Below are positions 1 to 11,372 of a stretch of DNA of 64,000 bases, in pieces. Source of the DNA: Nissolia schottii (lineage: Eukaryota > Streptophyta > Magnoliopsida > Fabales > Fabaceae); assembly GCA_003254905.1 (NCBI GenBank), contig QANU01075037.1:393121-457120 (forward strand), given 5' to 3'. The notes under the pieces were generated by a model. That model saw only the letters and a program-made list of their open reading frames with translations, ran no database searches and was not told the DNA's origin. Each line of letters starts with the position of its first letter. Positions within the stretch are counted from its first letter, which is position 1. The position numbers were made by a program, and so were the translations under genes.

Positions 1-29
<29 letters not shown>
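1..29. repeat. TA microsatellite at window start
   Basis: The window opens in an uninterrupted TA dinucleotide run that continues off the left edge, so its full length is unknown. Confidence 0.9.
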
Positions 30-31
<2 letters not shown>

Positions 32-1040
32 TAGGGTTGATTTAGGTGAGAGTGACATTTTTATACGAGGGTGAGAGTGAAATCTTAGTTATTGGATTCA
101 ATTTATATGATTAAGATTAAATCTTCAAAAAAAAATCATACAGAGAGAATGAATTAATGGTAGGTCTATAGATCCAAGTAGAGAAATAAAGGGATTATCC
201 TAGAGATGCCACAATGACATAAACATACAACGAAGCTAAAGAGAAGAAACATGGATTAAGGAAAGCTAAAAAGTCTAACAATAATCTAAGGTAGAATTAC
301 ATAATAATAGGTGACGTATGAATTATCTGATGTCTAGCTATAAGAAGCACCCTCAAATTCGTTGTTTTAATAATGTCACTGGTGTATATCTTTTTTCCAG
401 AGACTTCAATGGTAGGCAATGAATTACTAATGCTGAAGAATAAAATATCAAAACTAGGAAAAACTGAACTCTAACTTGAAATTTTCAATTTCAGATCTTA
501 AGTCTCCCATCGTCCTCGCCATCCCTTTCATCGTCTCGCTTTCTTCCATGTCAATGCTTTTAGTTGACACTCATAACAATCAACAAAAACAAAAGGAACC
601 CTGTCGGATTAGCGTGGCCTGAACGAGGTAACATGGTAGAACCAGACAACACATTGAGGTTGAGGATGAGTGAAACGCATAGAGGCAAAAGACACACACA
701 GAGTCGACAAAAAACACACCGAGCCAACGGAAGCGCACAAGGCAAGATAAAGAGCACAAAAGTGCAGCATATGCAATTGAGGAGCTCTGCTAGGGTTTTT
801 TCACTAGCAACTCCTCTTATTTTCTTTCGCAAATAGGAATAGTTTGAATTATATTTGAAAAGAATAAAATTGAATAGAAAATAAAAGACACATCATAAAA
901 CAAAGTACTCTTTAACCAAGTCGATCAACATAAATCTTAACAGTGTTGGGCAATCTTTGAATAAAAGAAAAAAGAAGAAGGTAATTTTGGGAATAAAAAA
1001 GAGGGTGCTTCCATCAAATTCACAAGTTTTTAAAGTTCAC
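30..1040. other. Intergenic, no gene recognised
   Basis: AT-rich sequence. Two 90-codon reading frames overlap on opposite strands near 560-836. Neither resembles a known family, and overlapping open frames on both strands are expected by chance in a less AT-rich patch. I see no gene here. Confidence 0.5.
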
Positions 1041-1044
1041 ATAG

Positions 1045-1255
1045 TGTTTGGCTTAAACCGATGAGAAACTAGGGAGATTTAAATCAACAGACTAAATGAG
1101 ATACCAAAGCAAATTAGACATCACATCTTGATCCAAAACTTTAAGGCAATGGGTTTATGAGTCTTTCCAAATATATATTTTTCACTTAGTCCAAACTTCA
1201 TTGATGTGAGACTATTACATTCACACTTGAAACAGAAAAATCTCCCCCCAAGTGT
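1045..1255 (-). repeat. Dispersed LTR-like repeat, copy 1
   Basis: About 200 bp that recurs at 1445-1645, 1843-2035, 33105-33300 and, more weakly, 34868-35215. Shared landmarks on the strand given are a block like TGTGAATGTAA, then TCTTACATC, then a stretch matching ACTCATT..CTTAA, and finally AATTTAAATCTC. The order is reversed here, so this copy is on the minus strand. The TCTTACATC block resembles the TCCCACATC motif common near the start of plant LTRs, so these may be LTR fragments; that assignment is inference. Confidence 0.55.
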
Positions 1256-1444
1256 GAGGCTGAACATTGGTATGCTCCCTCCTCAGTGAAAGCTTCACGT
1301 GCTCAGGGCAAATGATGTTCATGGGCTAGTATCACACTGAAACACAAGCATGCATGAGCCGAGCCAACTGGAGACCCAAGTGCAAATATTGTGAGAAAAT
1401 TTCAACTCGAATTTAAACTATCGGCTTTGATTCCACTTGTTTAG

Positions 1445-1645
1445 TATAAAGTGGTGAGGGGGAGCCCAAAACTGAGGAGATTTAAATCACCAAGTTAAGT
1501 GAGAAAAACAAAAACGGGTTAGACGCTACATTTTGACCCACAACACTTAAGGGAATGAGTTTTTGTGTTTTTCCAAATATATACTCTTCACTTAATCTAT
1601 CATTCATCGATGTAAGACTTTACATTCATACTTGGAACACAGCAA
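1445..1645 (-). repeat. Dispersed LTR-like repeat, copy 2
   Basis: Second member of the 200-bp family, same orientation as the copy at 1045. It keeps GAGGAGATTTAAATC at its left side and GATGTAAGAC plus a CATTCATACTTGG block at its right. The roughly 200 bases separating it from the first and third copies also share scattered words such as CAACTGG, so the whole 1.0-2.04 kb block may be one rearranged element. Confidence 0.55.
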
Positions 1646-1842
1646 GTGGTATATGGTTCAGGTTTAAATCTAGCCTGAAATTTGCTCACGAAGTTTGCAC
1701 TTGAGTTGCAACAGCCCAACTGGTGCGTATCTGCTCAGGGTGTGCTACATGAGCGTTTGTCGCGAGTACACGAATCTTCCGCTAAAAGGAGAGCATGTCG
1801 ATGTTAGGTCTCATACATGAGGGGAGAGATTGTTGTGTTCAA

Positions 1843-2035
1843 AGTGTGAATGTAATAGTCTTACATCAATGAAGTTTGGACTAATTAAGAGAAGAGTATA
1901 ATATTTAAAAAGACTCATAAACTCATTGTCTTAAAGTTTCGAGTTAAGATGTAATGTCTAACCCACTTTCATGTTTCATTTAATTCATTAATTTAAATCT
2001 CTCCAATTTTGAGCCCTTCACCGTTTTATACCCAA
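1843..2035 (+). repeat. Dispersed LTR-like repeat, copy 3
   Basis: Third member of the family, in the opposite orientation to copies 1 and 2, so copies 2 and 3 form a loose inverted pair. It runs from TGTTGTGTTCAAAG through TCTTACATCAATG to AATTTAAATCTCTCC. The TG start suggests a true LTR left end. Confidence 0.55.
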
Positions 2036-3510
2036 TCCATAGAAACAAAATAATCCCAGCTGGAAGTTCAGAGAAAAACTAATACTACCATCATTCACAA
2101 CTTCGGCACTTCAAATTAGTCATGAGCTCCATTAAGAAAATCTCATATATACATGCATATTGGAATCCCCAACCCGGATAGTAACCTGTTTCCTGGTCAA
2201 CAAAATCTATAATCCCCAAGACCCTTAAAATAACCACCTCTCAAAAATATATATGACATATATTCCTTGAACACTAAATTAAACCTGATACATTTTTTTT
2301 TTATCTTAGAACGTTATATTAAATATAATTTAATTAACATAATTATTAATATTTTAATTTTAAGTATGTTTCCTTTTAAAATAAAAATAAAAATAAAATA
2401 TCATTTATTATATAATTTAAAACATATTCAACTTCTAAACTACACGACAAAAATTTTTCGTCAAGTATAGAGATGCAAGTGCATAATTTAATAGACATGC
2501 CAACCAATAGAACTTTTATATATATATGATCACATGGATTTTCTAAGTTGGTGTGCCCCCGTAATGTTACGAGATTAATTATTAAAATCTTCTAAAGAAT
2601 CCAAGACACTTATTACAAACATCCGTCTGTTTTACATTGGTTATATTGGTCGGTGTACGTACCAAGTTGGCAGAATATTTTCCCAATTGAAAAATCCTAG
2701 ACTATAGTGGCCATGTACTTTCATCAAAATCTTAGACTATAGTTTTAAGTGTTTCATAAATAGCAAACCGTTCTTCTAATCACTTTGCATACCTGACAGG
2801 CTGTCACACAGAGCATGCCCATACATCAACGAAGCTAAGCTAATAGTCTTAGAAGGCTGCTGAGGTGCATTTTTCCTTGGCAAAATCTATATTAGAACAG
2901 CGTATAGCTTAGCTGTATATGTAACATATAATATATATACTACATATATGTAACTCCATTGTGTTGCAGAAGATGTTTGATAATTGATGTTGTTAATTAC
3001 AAACGATGTTTGATAATTGATATGTAACATTTTTGTTTTCCTTTCCTTTGTTATTTGGAATGAATTAGATTATTTAATTGATTATATCACATCAAACCCT
3101 TATCACTAGTTCAAAAGTTATAAGTTATAACTATCTTAGTACTACTATTATTTAAGTTCATGGGCCATTAATTACCAATTACTACAGTCTGATTTGACTC
3201 CAACACACCCGGGCTTTGCCATGGAAGAATGCTGGCCAAAAGACAATAACCTTGATCCATGCCTTTTGGCAATTTGACTCTGAGTCGACTTGGGCCATGG
3301 CAAGGCATAATGTTGGCCTACAACCAACTTTCCCTCCCCTAGCACGTGCAGGTAATATTTTTGTGCTTACCTGGAAATCAAACCTCTATCCTTGGCTTTG
3401 ATACCAATTTTAAGATCATTAATCAAAATACAACTCTTATTACTTAAACCCATTAGTTCGTCACACCAAGCAGTTCAATTTGATTCTAACTCATCTGGCC
3501 TTTTTGAGGA
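2036..3510. other. Intergenic, no gene recognised
   Basis: AT-rich DNA with a short GC-richer patch at about 3200-3400. The 61- and 67-codon frames here show no family features. Nothing else is recognised. Confidence 0.45.
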
Positions 3511-3514
3511 GAAA

Positions 3515-3654
3515 TTCTTGTATGCTCTTGGAATACATTTAATGTGTATTTCATGAGTATTATTAACCATTCATTGTTTAATATTATAAATGAAAATGAA
3601 TGGTTGTAAATGTTCTTAGAGTACACATTAAATGTTCAAGGAACATACAAGCCA
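3515..3654. mobile_element. Palindromic MITE, family A
   Basis: A 140-bp near-palindrome. The left arm runs from TTCTTGTATGCTC through ATTTAATGTGTA to AACCATTCATT, and the right arm is its reverse complement, ending CATACAAGCC. Such foldback sequences without coding capacity are typical of miniature inverted-repeat elements. A second, one-armed copy lies at 13841-13911. Confidence 0.7.
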
Positions 3655-4290
3655 ACAATCTACAATAGTACTAATTTGAAAACTTTCATGCCATCAAATT
3701 TTTATCATGTCAATTAAGTGCATTCTTAATTATATTTTCAAGATGGAACGGATAGTAATATTCCGTGGTCTCATCATCACTTTCCGCTCTATGATCAGTA
3801 GACCAGTATTATGACTGGTCATTAATTGATCATAATTAATTAATTTGCATGAAAAGAAATTTTGGTAATTGAATAATAATAATTTTGAATGAACAGAGTG
3901 TCTTCTTAAAAGAGAGACAAGTAGCTGTCTGTGTGATCGTTAGCAATTGCTTGCCTTCCCCCTATTTTGCTCCTTGAGGAAGGGATGGATGGAAAAAAGA
4001 GACAACATAAGTCAAAGAGACTTGGACATGTTTCCAAACCATAGCACCAATTCTCAATTATTCTGTTTCACTTTTATTTTGTTAATTCCCCACCCTCCAA
4101 TGCTTTGTCCCTCTTTCTAGCTATGATCTCCTATTCAAAGATGAAAAGTAAACATTTTGCATGTGATTTTTAATATTGTTTTTTTTTAGAGATGCATTAT
4201 TAATGTTATATGAGATATTCAACTTGGTTTTGTCTGAATAGAGTATTTTTATAGGACAATGTAATTTTTGTGAGGATTTCAATTGATTTA
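3655..4290. other. Intergenic, no gene recognised
   Basis: AT-rich sequence between two putative transposons. The 71-codon minus frame at 4121-4336 is not like any family I know. Confidence 0.4.
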
Positions 4291-4299
4291 CTACAAAGT

Positions 4300-4825
4300 T
4301 CTTTGTTTGAATATTAAGTGAAAGAGATTTTAACATTTTAAGTGATTTTTTTGAGGTATTTCATACACTTAAAAAGAATAAATTTAAATTTCCTTTTATT
4401 CATAAGGAATTCTAAAATTCTCTTTATCTCTACGCATTGTTTTAACTCCCTCAAACTCTATCACCATTCATCATCTACTACTCATTGTTTATCGCCAGCC
4501 GACTGACCAATGGCAATCATCGGCAGGCCACCGTCAATCTCCAAACGTCCAACGATAATCGCCGACCAGTCACCCTAATTGTAGGCCAGACACTTCCAGT
4601 CGCTAGACAATCCCTAACGATAGCCTGTTGGACCCCACTGGTTGCTGGTCAGAGCCTGCCAATTGCCAACTAGACCTTGCCCTGTTGTCGCTCGCCTAAG
4701 GTACGTAATACACTTTTATTCTAAAGAATTTTAAAATAAAAGGAATTCAATTAAATCATTTAAATTTTCTTACATTTTAAATTCCTTGAAATTTGAAAAT
4801 ACCCCGTTGATTTAAACACAAAAGG
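4300..4825. mobile_element. Possible small inverted-repeat element with GC-rich core
   Basis: Left and right flanks are loosely inverted: TGTTTGAAT and CCTTTTATTC..GGAATTC on the left, GGAATTCAATT and GATTTAAACA on the right. The core (about 4485-4690) is made of short imperfect repeats rich in GCC, CCAGT and CGACC, quite unlike the AT-rich neighbourhood. This layout fits a non-autonomous DNA transposon, but termini and target duplication are not clear. Confidence 0.35.
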
Positions 4826-5785
4826 AAAAACAACAATGCTTTACTTGTTAATTAACATCCCCAATATTATGGGGTGCATGAAGATTACCGATGGAATTAC
4901 CAAGTTTTGAATCTAGTTATTTATTTATTTACAATCTAAAACTACGAGAATACATGATTTGTTGGGTTATTGCTGGTAGGCTCATGCCTTCTATGTTAAA
5001 TATAAGTGTTTTGGCCAACTTTATGGAGTTTGATCGATTGGCTAGTAAGAAAGATTAGTTGAGTGAAAGATTGATTAAAAGTCTCAAATATTAAGAGTAT
5101 CGAGAGGATATTAGAACATGTCTTATAATACTTTAGAGAAGAGTTTTTATAGGAGTTGTCGGTCGATAATTTTAAGACCATAAAAGTTGATTGATTAATT
5201 AAGAGAGATTTTAATGCGATTTTAATCATTTGCCGGTTACTAGACTTTTGGTATTGGTTAGGGTGGATATGCAGCCTCCATTATAGCTAGAGATCAATCA
5301 GATGTGATTAGAAGCTATCCAATAAGTAAAGTTAATCAATTTAATTATCAATCATATTCAGGTGCACGCCAAAAGAACTGATTGAAAAATACATGGAAGA
5401 TATGCATTACACAACTAATTACTTTCATCATATATAGAGTTTCAAATAAACAGGTGTACTTAATTTGTACTGAAACCAAAACAAGAACTTACAATACATA
5501 TAATTGCTAAGGTAGACAACTAGATATAGATAAGGGGACTTCTATATATAATCGCACAATACATCTCTATTATTTGAGCCACATATATATGAAATTACGA
5601 AATTGGAGAAAGTTAAAAAGAGGAGTAAGACAATGGGAATCAGAGAAACATTTAAAGGAAGCTTCATTTTGCTGCTACGATGATTGTCCATGCTTATGTT
5701 GGCTTTGGAACCTGTTAACCCAAATTAAAGAATTGATTAATCAGAATTATATAATTTGTTTTAGAGAGTGTGTGATCCCAAACAC
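4826..5785. other. Intergenic, no gene recognised
   Basis: AT-rich with no coding, RNA or repeat feature I can support. Confidence 0.4.
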
Positions 5786-5789
5786 TTCA

Positions 5790-5928
5790 AGCAATGTTAG
5801 TGTAAAAGTAATTTTACAATGTCACGTATAATTTTTTTTTAGACTGCAAATTTGAGAGTTAACAATTTTTATCGATGTACCAACACATAATTATGTGACA
5901 ATGTAAAATTCTTTTAAATTGACATTGC
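5790..5928. mobile_element. Palindromic MITE, family B
   Basis: Inverted arms: AATGTTAGTGTAAAAG..TTTTACAATGTCACG on the left and ATTATGTGACAATGTAAAATTC..GACATTG on the right. It has no coding potential. It lies about 100 bases past the WOX stop codon and could be part of that transcript's 3' region. Confidence 0.65.
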
Positions 5929-6027
5929 GTAAAAATTAAACTCTAAAAAAATGAATAATTAATTAACAGAATATAAGATTTGGAAAATAAGCAATTGTTT
6001 TGTAATTAAAAATTAATGCTATGTGTG

Positions 6028-8494
6028 CTAATTAACTACCAGGAAGTAGCTTTCACCATGCTGCAAGCTCTGCATCAAGAACCCAAACTCATTGGTGGGA
6101 AGTGGCACTCCAGAGGAATGAACTAAAATTACATCTTCACCAAACAATGTTTTGATGTCTATTGGCCCCCTTGGAACTTCTGTTGCAATCCCATTGATGA
6201 AAACTGTGATGAATCCTGAGATATTGTTGACCCCAAATCCTAAAAATTAAAATAAGAAAAAGAAATTAAAGAAAAGAAAAATTAGAACACCAACCATAAT
6301 TGTTCATAACAAAATAAGAAATCTATGCTATTGTTCATTTCAATGTGGAATTCCATTGAAAATAATGCTTTGGACCTCCATTCCTGACGGGAAAATTTTA
6401 TATTTATAGTAAATCTTTTCTTTTTGTTCTAACCTATTGGTCATATGACACAACAAAATAATAAAATTAATCCTTTTAGCCCTTGTTCCTTGTGACCCTT
6501 TTAGCCAAATACTGAGAAGGGTGAAATTAATTAAATTAATGAAATATGGCCACCATATGGCAATTTCTTTGAGGACCACATCAATAGTAAGTGGGTGAAT
6601 AGTATATATAATTATGAACATGAAAGACATAATAGTTTCCTTTGAACATGAGAGACGTATGTATGTATATAAACAGTGAAGGGGGCAACCAATTTGCCAA
6701 AAGGGGGAAACAAACAAATAAAATGAGAGTGAGGAGTAAAAGAAATAATCTAGGGTTTGGAAATCTTTGTACAGAAGTTTTTTGAAGAAACCCAAAAAAA
6801 AAGGGGGGAATTAAAAAGGAAGGAACAGAAACTGCAACCCGAAAGTAGCCTCATGTTTTTGCGGAAAGTACAAAACTTTCATGCAATTTCAAAACGCAGA
6901 ACTGTCAAATCATGAAAAAGTTTGCTACTTTATTCTTCTGTAGCCCACCTGAAACCTATTCACCCGAAAAAGAGCGATCTTTAACATGAAAAAGAAATGG
7001 AATAAACTAATTAACATGTCAATTACAATTTCTACTCATTTTTTTTGCCTCAAGCTGCCACAAGAAAAAAGATTATATGGATGCAAAACTGTGAAAAAAT
7101 TCTCTTTAGAGAATAATCATAATAATAAAATAAAGTAAAGCCCCAAATTGAAGACACGTCTATTCGGTTGCTCGAAAATTTTAGGATATCAGTTTGGTTC
7201 CTTTAGATTAATTTTCATGTCATACTAATTTAAAGGTTAGCGTTCCAGACGAAATTACACTGATGAGACACGTTATATAAAAATTGAGTAATATTCTTTT
7301 TAATCTTTAACATTTTAAAGTGACATTAATTTATTTTATTTTATTTTTAAATTGACATTAATTTAATTAAATTATTTTGAACTTGGATATCAATTTTGAC
7401 TCACATTCATTATTTCATTTTAGAATCATCATGATAGGACTATTTAGTTTGCGTCAAAATTTAAAAGAGCAATACTATATCTTCTTATTAATTCTTTTAC
7501 TAACTTTAATAGATAACCCTTGACAAATTTTTTTTTATTTATTTTGCCCTAAAAATGTAAAGTGTCATTCATAAGTGTTGTTAAGAAAATTTTATTAGTA
7601 GATATAGCCCTACTCATTCTAAAGTCTTAAAAATAAATTATTGTGTGTTTTTTTAAGGATTAAATTGATGTTAAAATTCAAAATCTTCGGAATAAATCAA
7701 TGTGAAAACTTTTATTTTTTTAAGGATCAAATTGACGGTTACTTTAGACGTTAGGACTAAAAAAATTATGTACTCTATTTTTATTTTTTTTTCCTTCAAG
7801 CTAATTCATGAAAGTGATTAATTTTATTTATGTTTTCAGCAATGAATCTGAATGGAAACTTAGAAGACAAAAGAAAAAAGAAAATTGTGAGTAGCAGAAG
7901 CATGCAATGAATGAATGAATGGATGAAGTAATTACCAGTGTGGTAGTTAAAATTTGGAGCAACATGATGATCTATTTCAGGGAACCCAATTTGATGAGGA
8001 GAAGGAAGAGAGAAGAAGGCGGCAGCGCCTTCACCAAGTGCATCACAAGGTGATGAGAAGGAAGAAGAGGAGCCATCAAAGGCGGCTGCTGCTGCTGGTG
8101 GCGGTGGTGGTGGTGGTGGAGGAGGAGGCGCAGGGGAATTAGCATGAGCCTGCCCGCACGGAATTGCACCAGTACCGCCAAGCTGGTGGTGGTCGAGGGC
8201 GGCCTGCTGCAGCTGGCGCTGGCGGCGGCGAGATCTGGAGCGGCGGTTCTGGAACCAGTAGAAGACGTTGGCGTCACCCACCGCCCCGAACTTCTCGAGG
8301 AGCTTCCTTATCCTGACAGTCTCGTCCTTGGGCGGGTTCACCATGCCGCTGTTGAATATGGACTCCAGTATCAGGATTTGCTCCGCCTTTGGGGTCCACC
8401 TCGACCTCACTGCCTCCGTGCTCTTCTCCGCCTGCCTCTGCCCGCTGCCGCCGCTGCTGCTGCTGCTGCCGCCGCTGTTTCCCTCCCCTTCCAT
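6028..8494 (-). CDS. WOX11: WUSCHEL-related homeobox protein, WOX11/12 type
   Basis: Nuclear homeodomain transcription factor. Known WOX11/12 members promote founder-cell fate in adventitious and crown roots downstream of auxin. Two exons: 8494-7936 and 6239-6028, with a 1,696-bp GT-AG intron splitting a Gly codon (phase 1). Together they encode 256 aa, normal for the clade. The homeodomain spans about residues 31-95 and keeps the WOX helix 3 core [19 protein letters not shown]. The segment [20 protein letters not shown] separates WOX11/12 from WOX8/9 and WOX13. Exon 2 carries the clade's C-terminal block with [27 protein letters not shown] and [19 protein letters not shown]. Oddities are Ala in the usual KPEQ motif (KAEQ), 11 prolines followed by 5 alanines (residues 123-138), and an unusually GC-rich first exon. 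An upstream in-frame ATG at 8512 would add six residues. I prefer 8494 because MEGEG looks like the family start. WOX11 versus WOX12 cannot be decided from sequence alone. Confidence 0.93.
6240..7935 (-). other. WOX intron 1
   Basis: The donor GTAATT follows exon 1 and the acceptor is TTTTAG. The intron contains AT-rich sequence with several pieces like AGGATTAAATTGA and AGGATCAAATTGA (7185-7770), a pattern common in small plant inverted-repeat elements. A 151-codon frame on the minus strand (6340-6795) lies wholly inside the intron, has no recognisable domain and is not annotated as a gene. Confidence 0.8.
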
Positions 8495-8601
8495 TAATCT
8501 TCCAACGCACACCGAGAAATAAGAAATAAAAGGGCTGAAGCTGAAACCTATGTAAATTAATTATACTATAAGGATATGTATGTTTGTGTGTGCCCTATCT
8601 A

Positions 8602-8639
<38 letters not shown>

Positions 8640-8640
8640 A
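8602..8640. repeat. CT/TA compound microsatellite in the WOX promoter or leader
   Basis: A CT run (8602-8622) passes directly into a TA run (8622-8639), about 110-145 bases upstream of the WOX start codon. On the gene strand it reads TA then GA. GA/CT tracts are frequent in plant core promoters and 5' leaders, and the TA run could act as the TATA region; both roles are inferred from position. Confidence 0.7.
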
Positions 8641-8659
8641 ATGAAGGACTTGCAGTGGA

Positions 8660-9835
8660 TTCCGCCACAAACTTTTATCTACACACAAATATGCATATTA
8701 TTTTTGGGCGTAAGTGAGTGTGGTTATTTTTGTTGTGTGTTTTATTAAATATTGATGGGCCTAATAAAGTAGAATTTACTTTTTCTTATTGTCTGTGTCT
8801 AAGATGAGTTACGGAAAATTAATTTCTCTGTTTTCCCGTAATAAACTGCATCAAGAGGATTAATATAATTGCGAGAGAAAAATATACACCCTTAAATTTT
8901 CTTTTACAACATCAATCATCTTCTAAAAATTTGTGTTTTTCTCTCATGTCATGTTTCTCAGACGTTTACTTCTTGGTGTACTACTGGCATTTTTTCTTTT
9001 TTGAAAATTTAAAAAACCATTAGTTGACATTCTCACTTAGAGCTCTTATTTCATCTATCATATATATATATATATATACTCACAATTTTTTCCATCAAAA
9101 AATATTCTTGGGTGCAAACTTCAGAATTGTTATGTAGAATTATTATGTATTTGTGGAACCTGAAGTAAGACTTTTTCTAACACTTGTGAAAAGTAATATT
9201 TCAGTTGATGTGATAATTAGAGGTTAACCATTCTTAAAGTTAAAAATGTCACTTTTCAATAATTAGAGTATATATCCTACTTAACAAACATAATAATTAA
9301 TATTAGAGTATATATCCTATTAATATTTGATAGGTGCGAAATTGTGCTGGTTAATGTGTGAACCTTTATATATAACATAACCGGCATGTGAGACATTAAT
9401 TTGCATGACTAAAGTGAAAACTTCAGACCACGAATCCCTCCTCCTACCCTCCCCGTATTGAGGCTTAAAATAATATATGGACACATAAAACTTTCCTCCA
9501 TTTCTTGATTACGAAGATGAGTTTAATTGTTATGTATCAATAATATAACATTTTATTTATATTATCAATCAATTAAATATTATGATATTAATATAAATGT
9601 TTTGTCATTTTTTTTAATATTTCAAAAATTATGTAATATCAAAATGTTTAATTGAATGTCAATATAAAATTATCAATATATAACGGTTAAACTCTTATGC
9701 CTAGTTAATGAAAATGGGTAAAGAAACTAATTAGTTAAAACTTAAAATGTATAGTACTCCTATATGATGAAAATACAACCATGTAGTTTCTATAATTATC
9801 TTAAACTTAAGGGGAATAATGCATACTATGTCTAT
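8660..9835. other. Intergenic upstream of WOX
   Basis: AT-rich presumed promoter-distal DNA with a short TA microsatellite at 9060-9078. No gene is seen. Around 9530-9680 an imperfect foldback (ATCAATCAATTAAATATT against a later reverse copy) may be another decayed MITE. Confidence 0.4.
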
Positions 9836-9837
9836 AT

Positions 9838-9985
9838 CGGGCAAGAGTTTTCTAAAGTGAGATATCTCATTTTAGAAGGAAAAGTGAGAGATCTCATTAT
9901 TGAATCATTAAAGTGAAAGTGAGGCTCATTCACACTTTAATGATTTAATAGTGAGATCTTTCGAGATCTCACCTAGAGGATCCAA
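9838..9985. mobile_element. Palindromic MITE, family C
   Basis: Foldback of about 140 bp. The left arm contains GTGAGAGATCTCATTATTG and ATCATTAAAGTG; the right arm has the reverse complement, CACTTTAATGATTTAATAG, then GAGATCTC. The arms also hold small GAGATCTC-type palindromes. No coding potential. Confidence 0.7.
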
Positions 9986-11372
9986 ATTCATCCATTTCAC
10001 CTTCTAATTAATACGCTCTTCTCAGATGTAATATCCATTCAGCTTCTGATATATAATTTGTCCATAATATCAAATGAATTGTTTGAAGCAATTTCCATTT
10101 CACAGTATACGGATGAAACATATCAGCTTTCATAGAAAATACCGCACAACAAGTTATAGTAAGAGACATTTTCAGATGAAATAAATGATCCAAGATGATC
10201 AGATCATATCTAGACACATAGGTGAATATAAAAACCGGTTATTTTTAATTTCAGGGAATGTACTTATACGAGAATATATAACCAAATGAAAATCTTTTAT
10301 TCTCAACCTTAGATTATTGGGAATGTGTATGCAAACACACGCCCCAAAGGTTTGCTTGTTCATAGAATTTTTATTTATTTTTTCATTTTAACGTTTTGCA
10401 AGTAATTCCTCACATAATTTCAGATTAGATGGCATGAATAAATTAATAAATCTTTCTTGGAATTAGTAATTTTAGTATTTAAGAATATGCTATTACATAT
10501 AAAATTAAATATCGCAGGTTAGTTCCACCACTGACATTTTGGATATGATGCCATGAATTTATAATTTTTTACACAATTATAGACATGAAGGAAATTAAAT
10601 TCTAATAGTTATTCCGTTTTAGAATAAATGTCAAGTTAGGATTAACGTATTAAGAAAAATAATAAATAATTCTAATAATAATACAAAATATATTTTTGGC
10701 ACAGATAATAATACAAAATATGTTAATTAAATAAAATTATTGCTTTTAATGTTATTAATGTAATTAATATTCTATCTCTTTATTTCTATAGTAATTAATA
10801 AATATTATTTTTGATTCATAATATCTATCACTTTGATCAAAATTTGGGTATTAAGAAACTGAAAGTTTGGAATATTTATGGAATAAATTTACCTAATCGA
10901 CTTTATTTAATTTGGACGATGAGAGATAATTAATGAAAAAATAGATAAAGTGACAATATTATGAATCATATGGTGTACAATTAAATATGTGTATTATTAA
11001 AAAAAGTACTACTATCTTAATATTCGAAATCGAAAGATATTTTAAAATCCGAAAGTATAAAAAACTTGATAGTTATTGTAAAAAGGAACGAGTAATGTTT
11101 GTGTTATACCAAAAATAATTAAGGAAACTAAAGGTATGAGGATCAGTTAATAAGGACAAAAGTGTAAAATGAGTAAAAGGTCATTTAAAGTCTAGATGGA
11201 GAACATGGTGACCCCATGAAAAAGATTGGGACTAGTTAACCTCAAGTAATCAATAAGAGTGGCCATGCTTACTTATTAGGCATGGCAACCATAAGAGTAA
11301 GCAATTGACGACCCATTTCTAACAACAAAATGAAGGAAATATATGGTTCTCAAGGCTGGATCCCCTCATAGA
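9986..11372. other. Intergenic, no gene recognised
   Basis: Strongly AT-rich sequence. The 69-codon minus frame at 10008-10217 has no family features. Nothing else is recognised. Confidence 0.4.

Noticed and set aside
560-836. Pair of 90-codon ORFs on opposite strands
   Set aside because: They overlap fully, have no recognisable domain and no splice or promoter context.
6340-6795. 151-codon minus-strand ORF
   Set aside because: It lies wholly inside the WOX intron, has Phe/Ile/Leu-rich random composition, and shows no domain or flanking gene signals.
7954-8522. Plus-strand and alternate-frame ORFs opposite WOX exon 1 (62-117 codons)
   Set aside because: They are shadows of the GC-rich WOX exon. 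Their Leu/Ala/Arg runs come from reading the Pro/Ala/Ser repeats in other frames.
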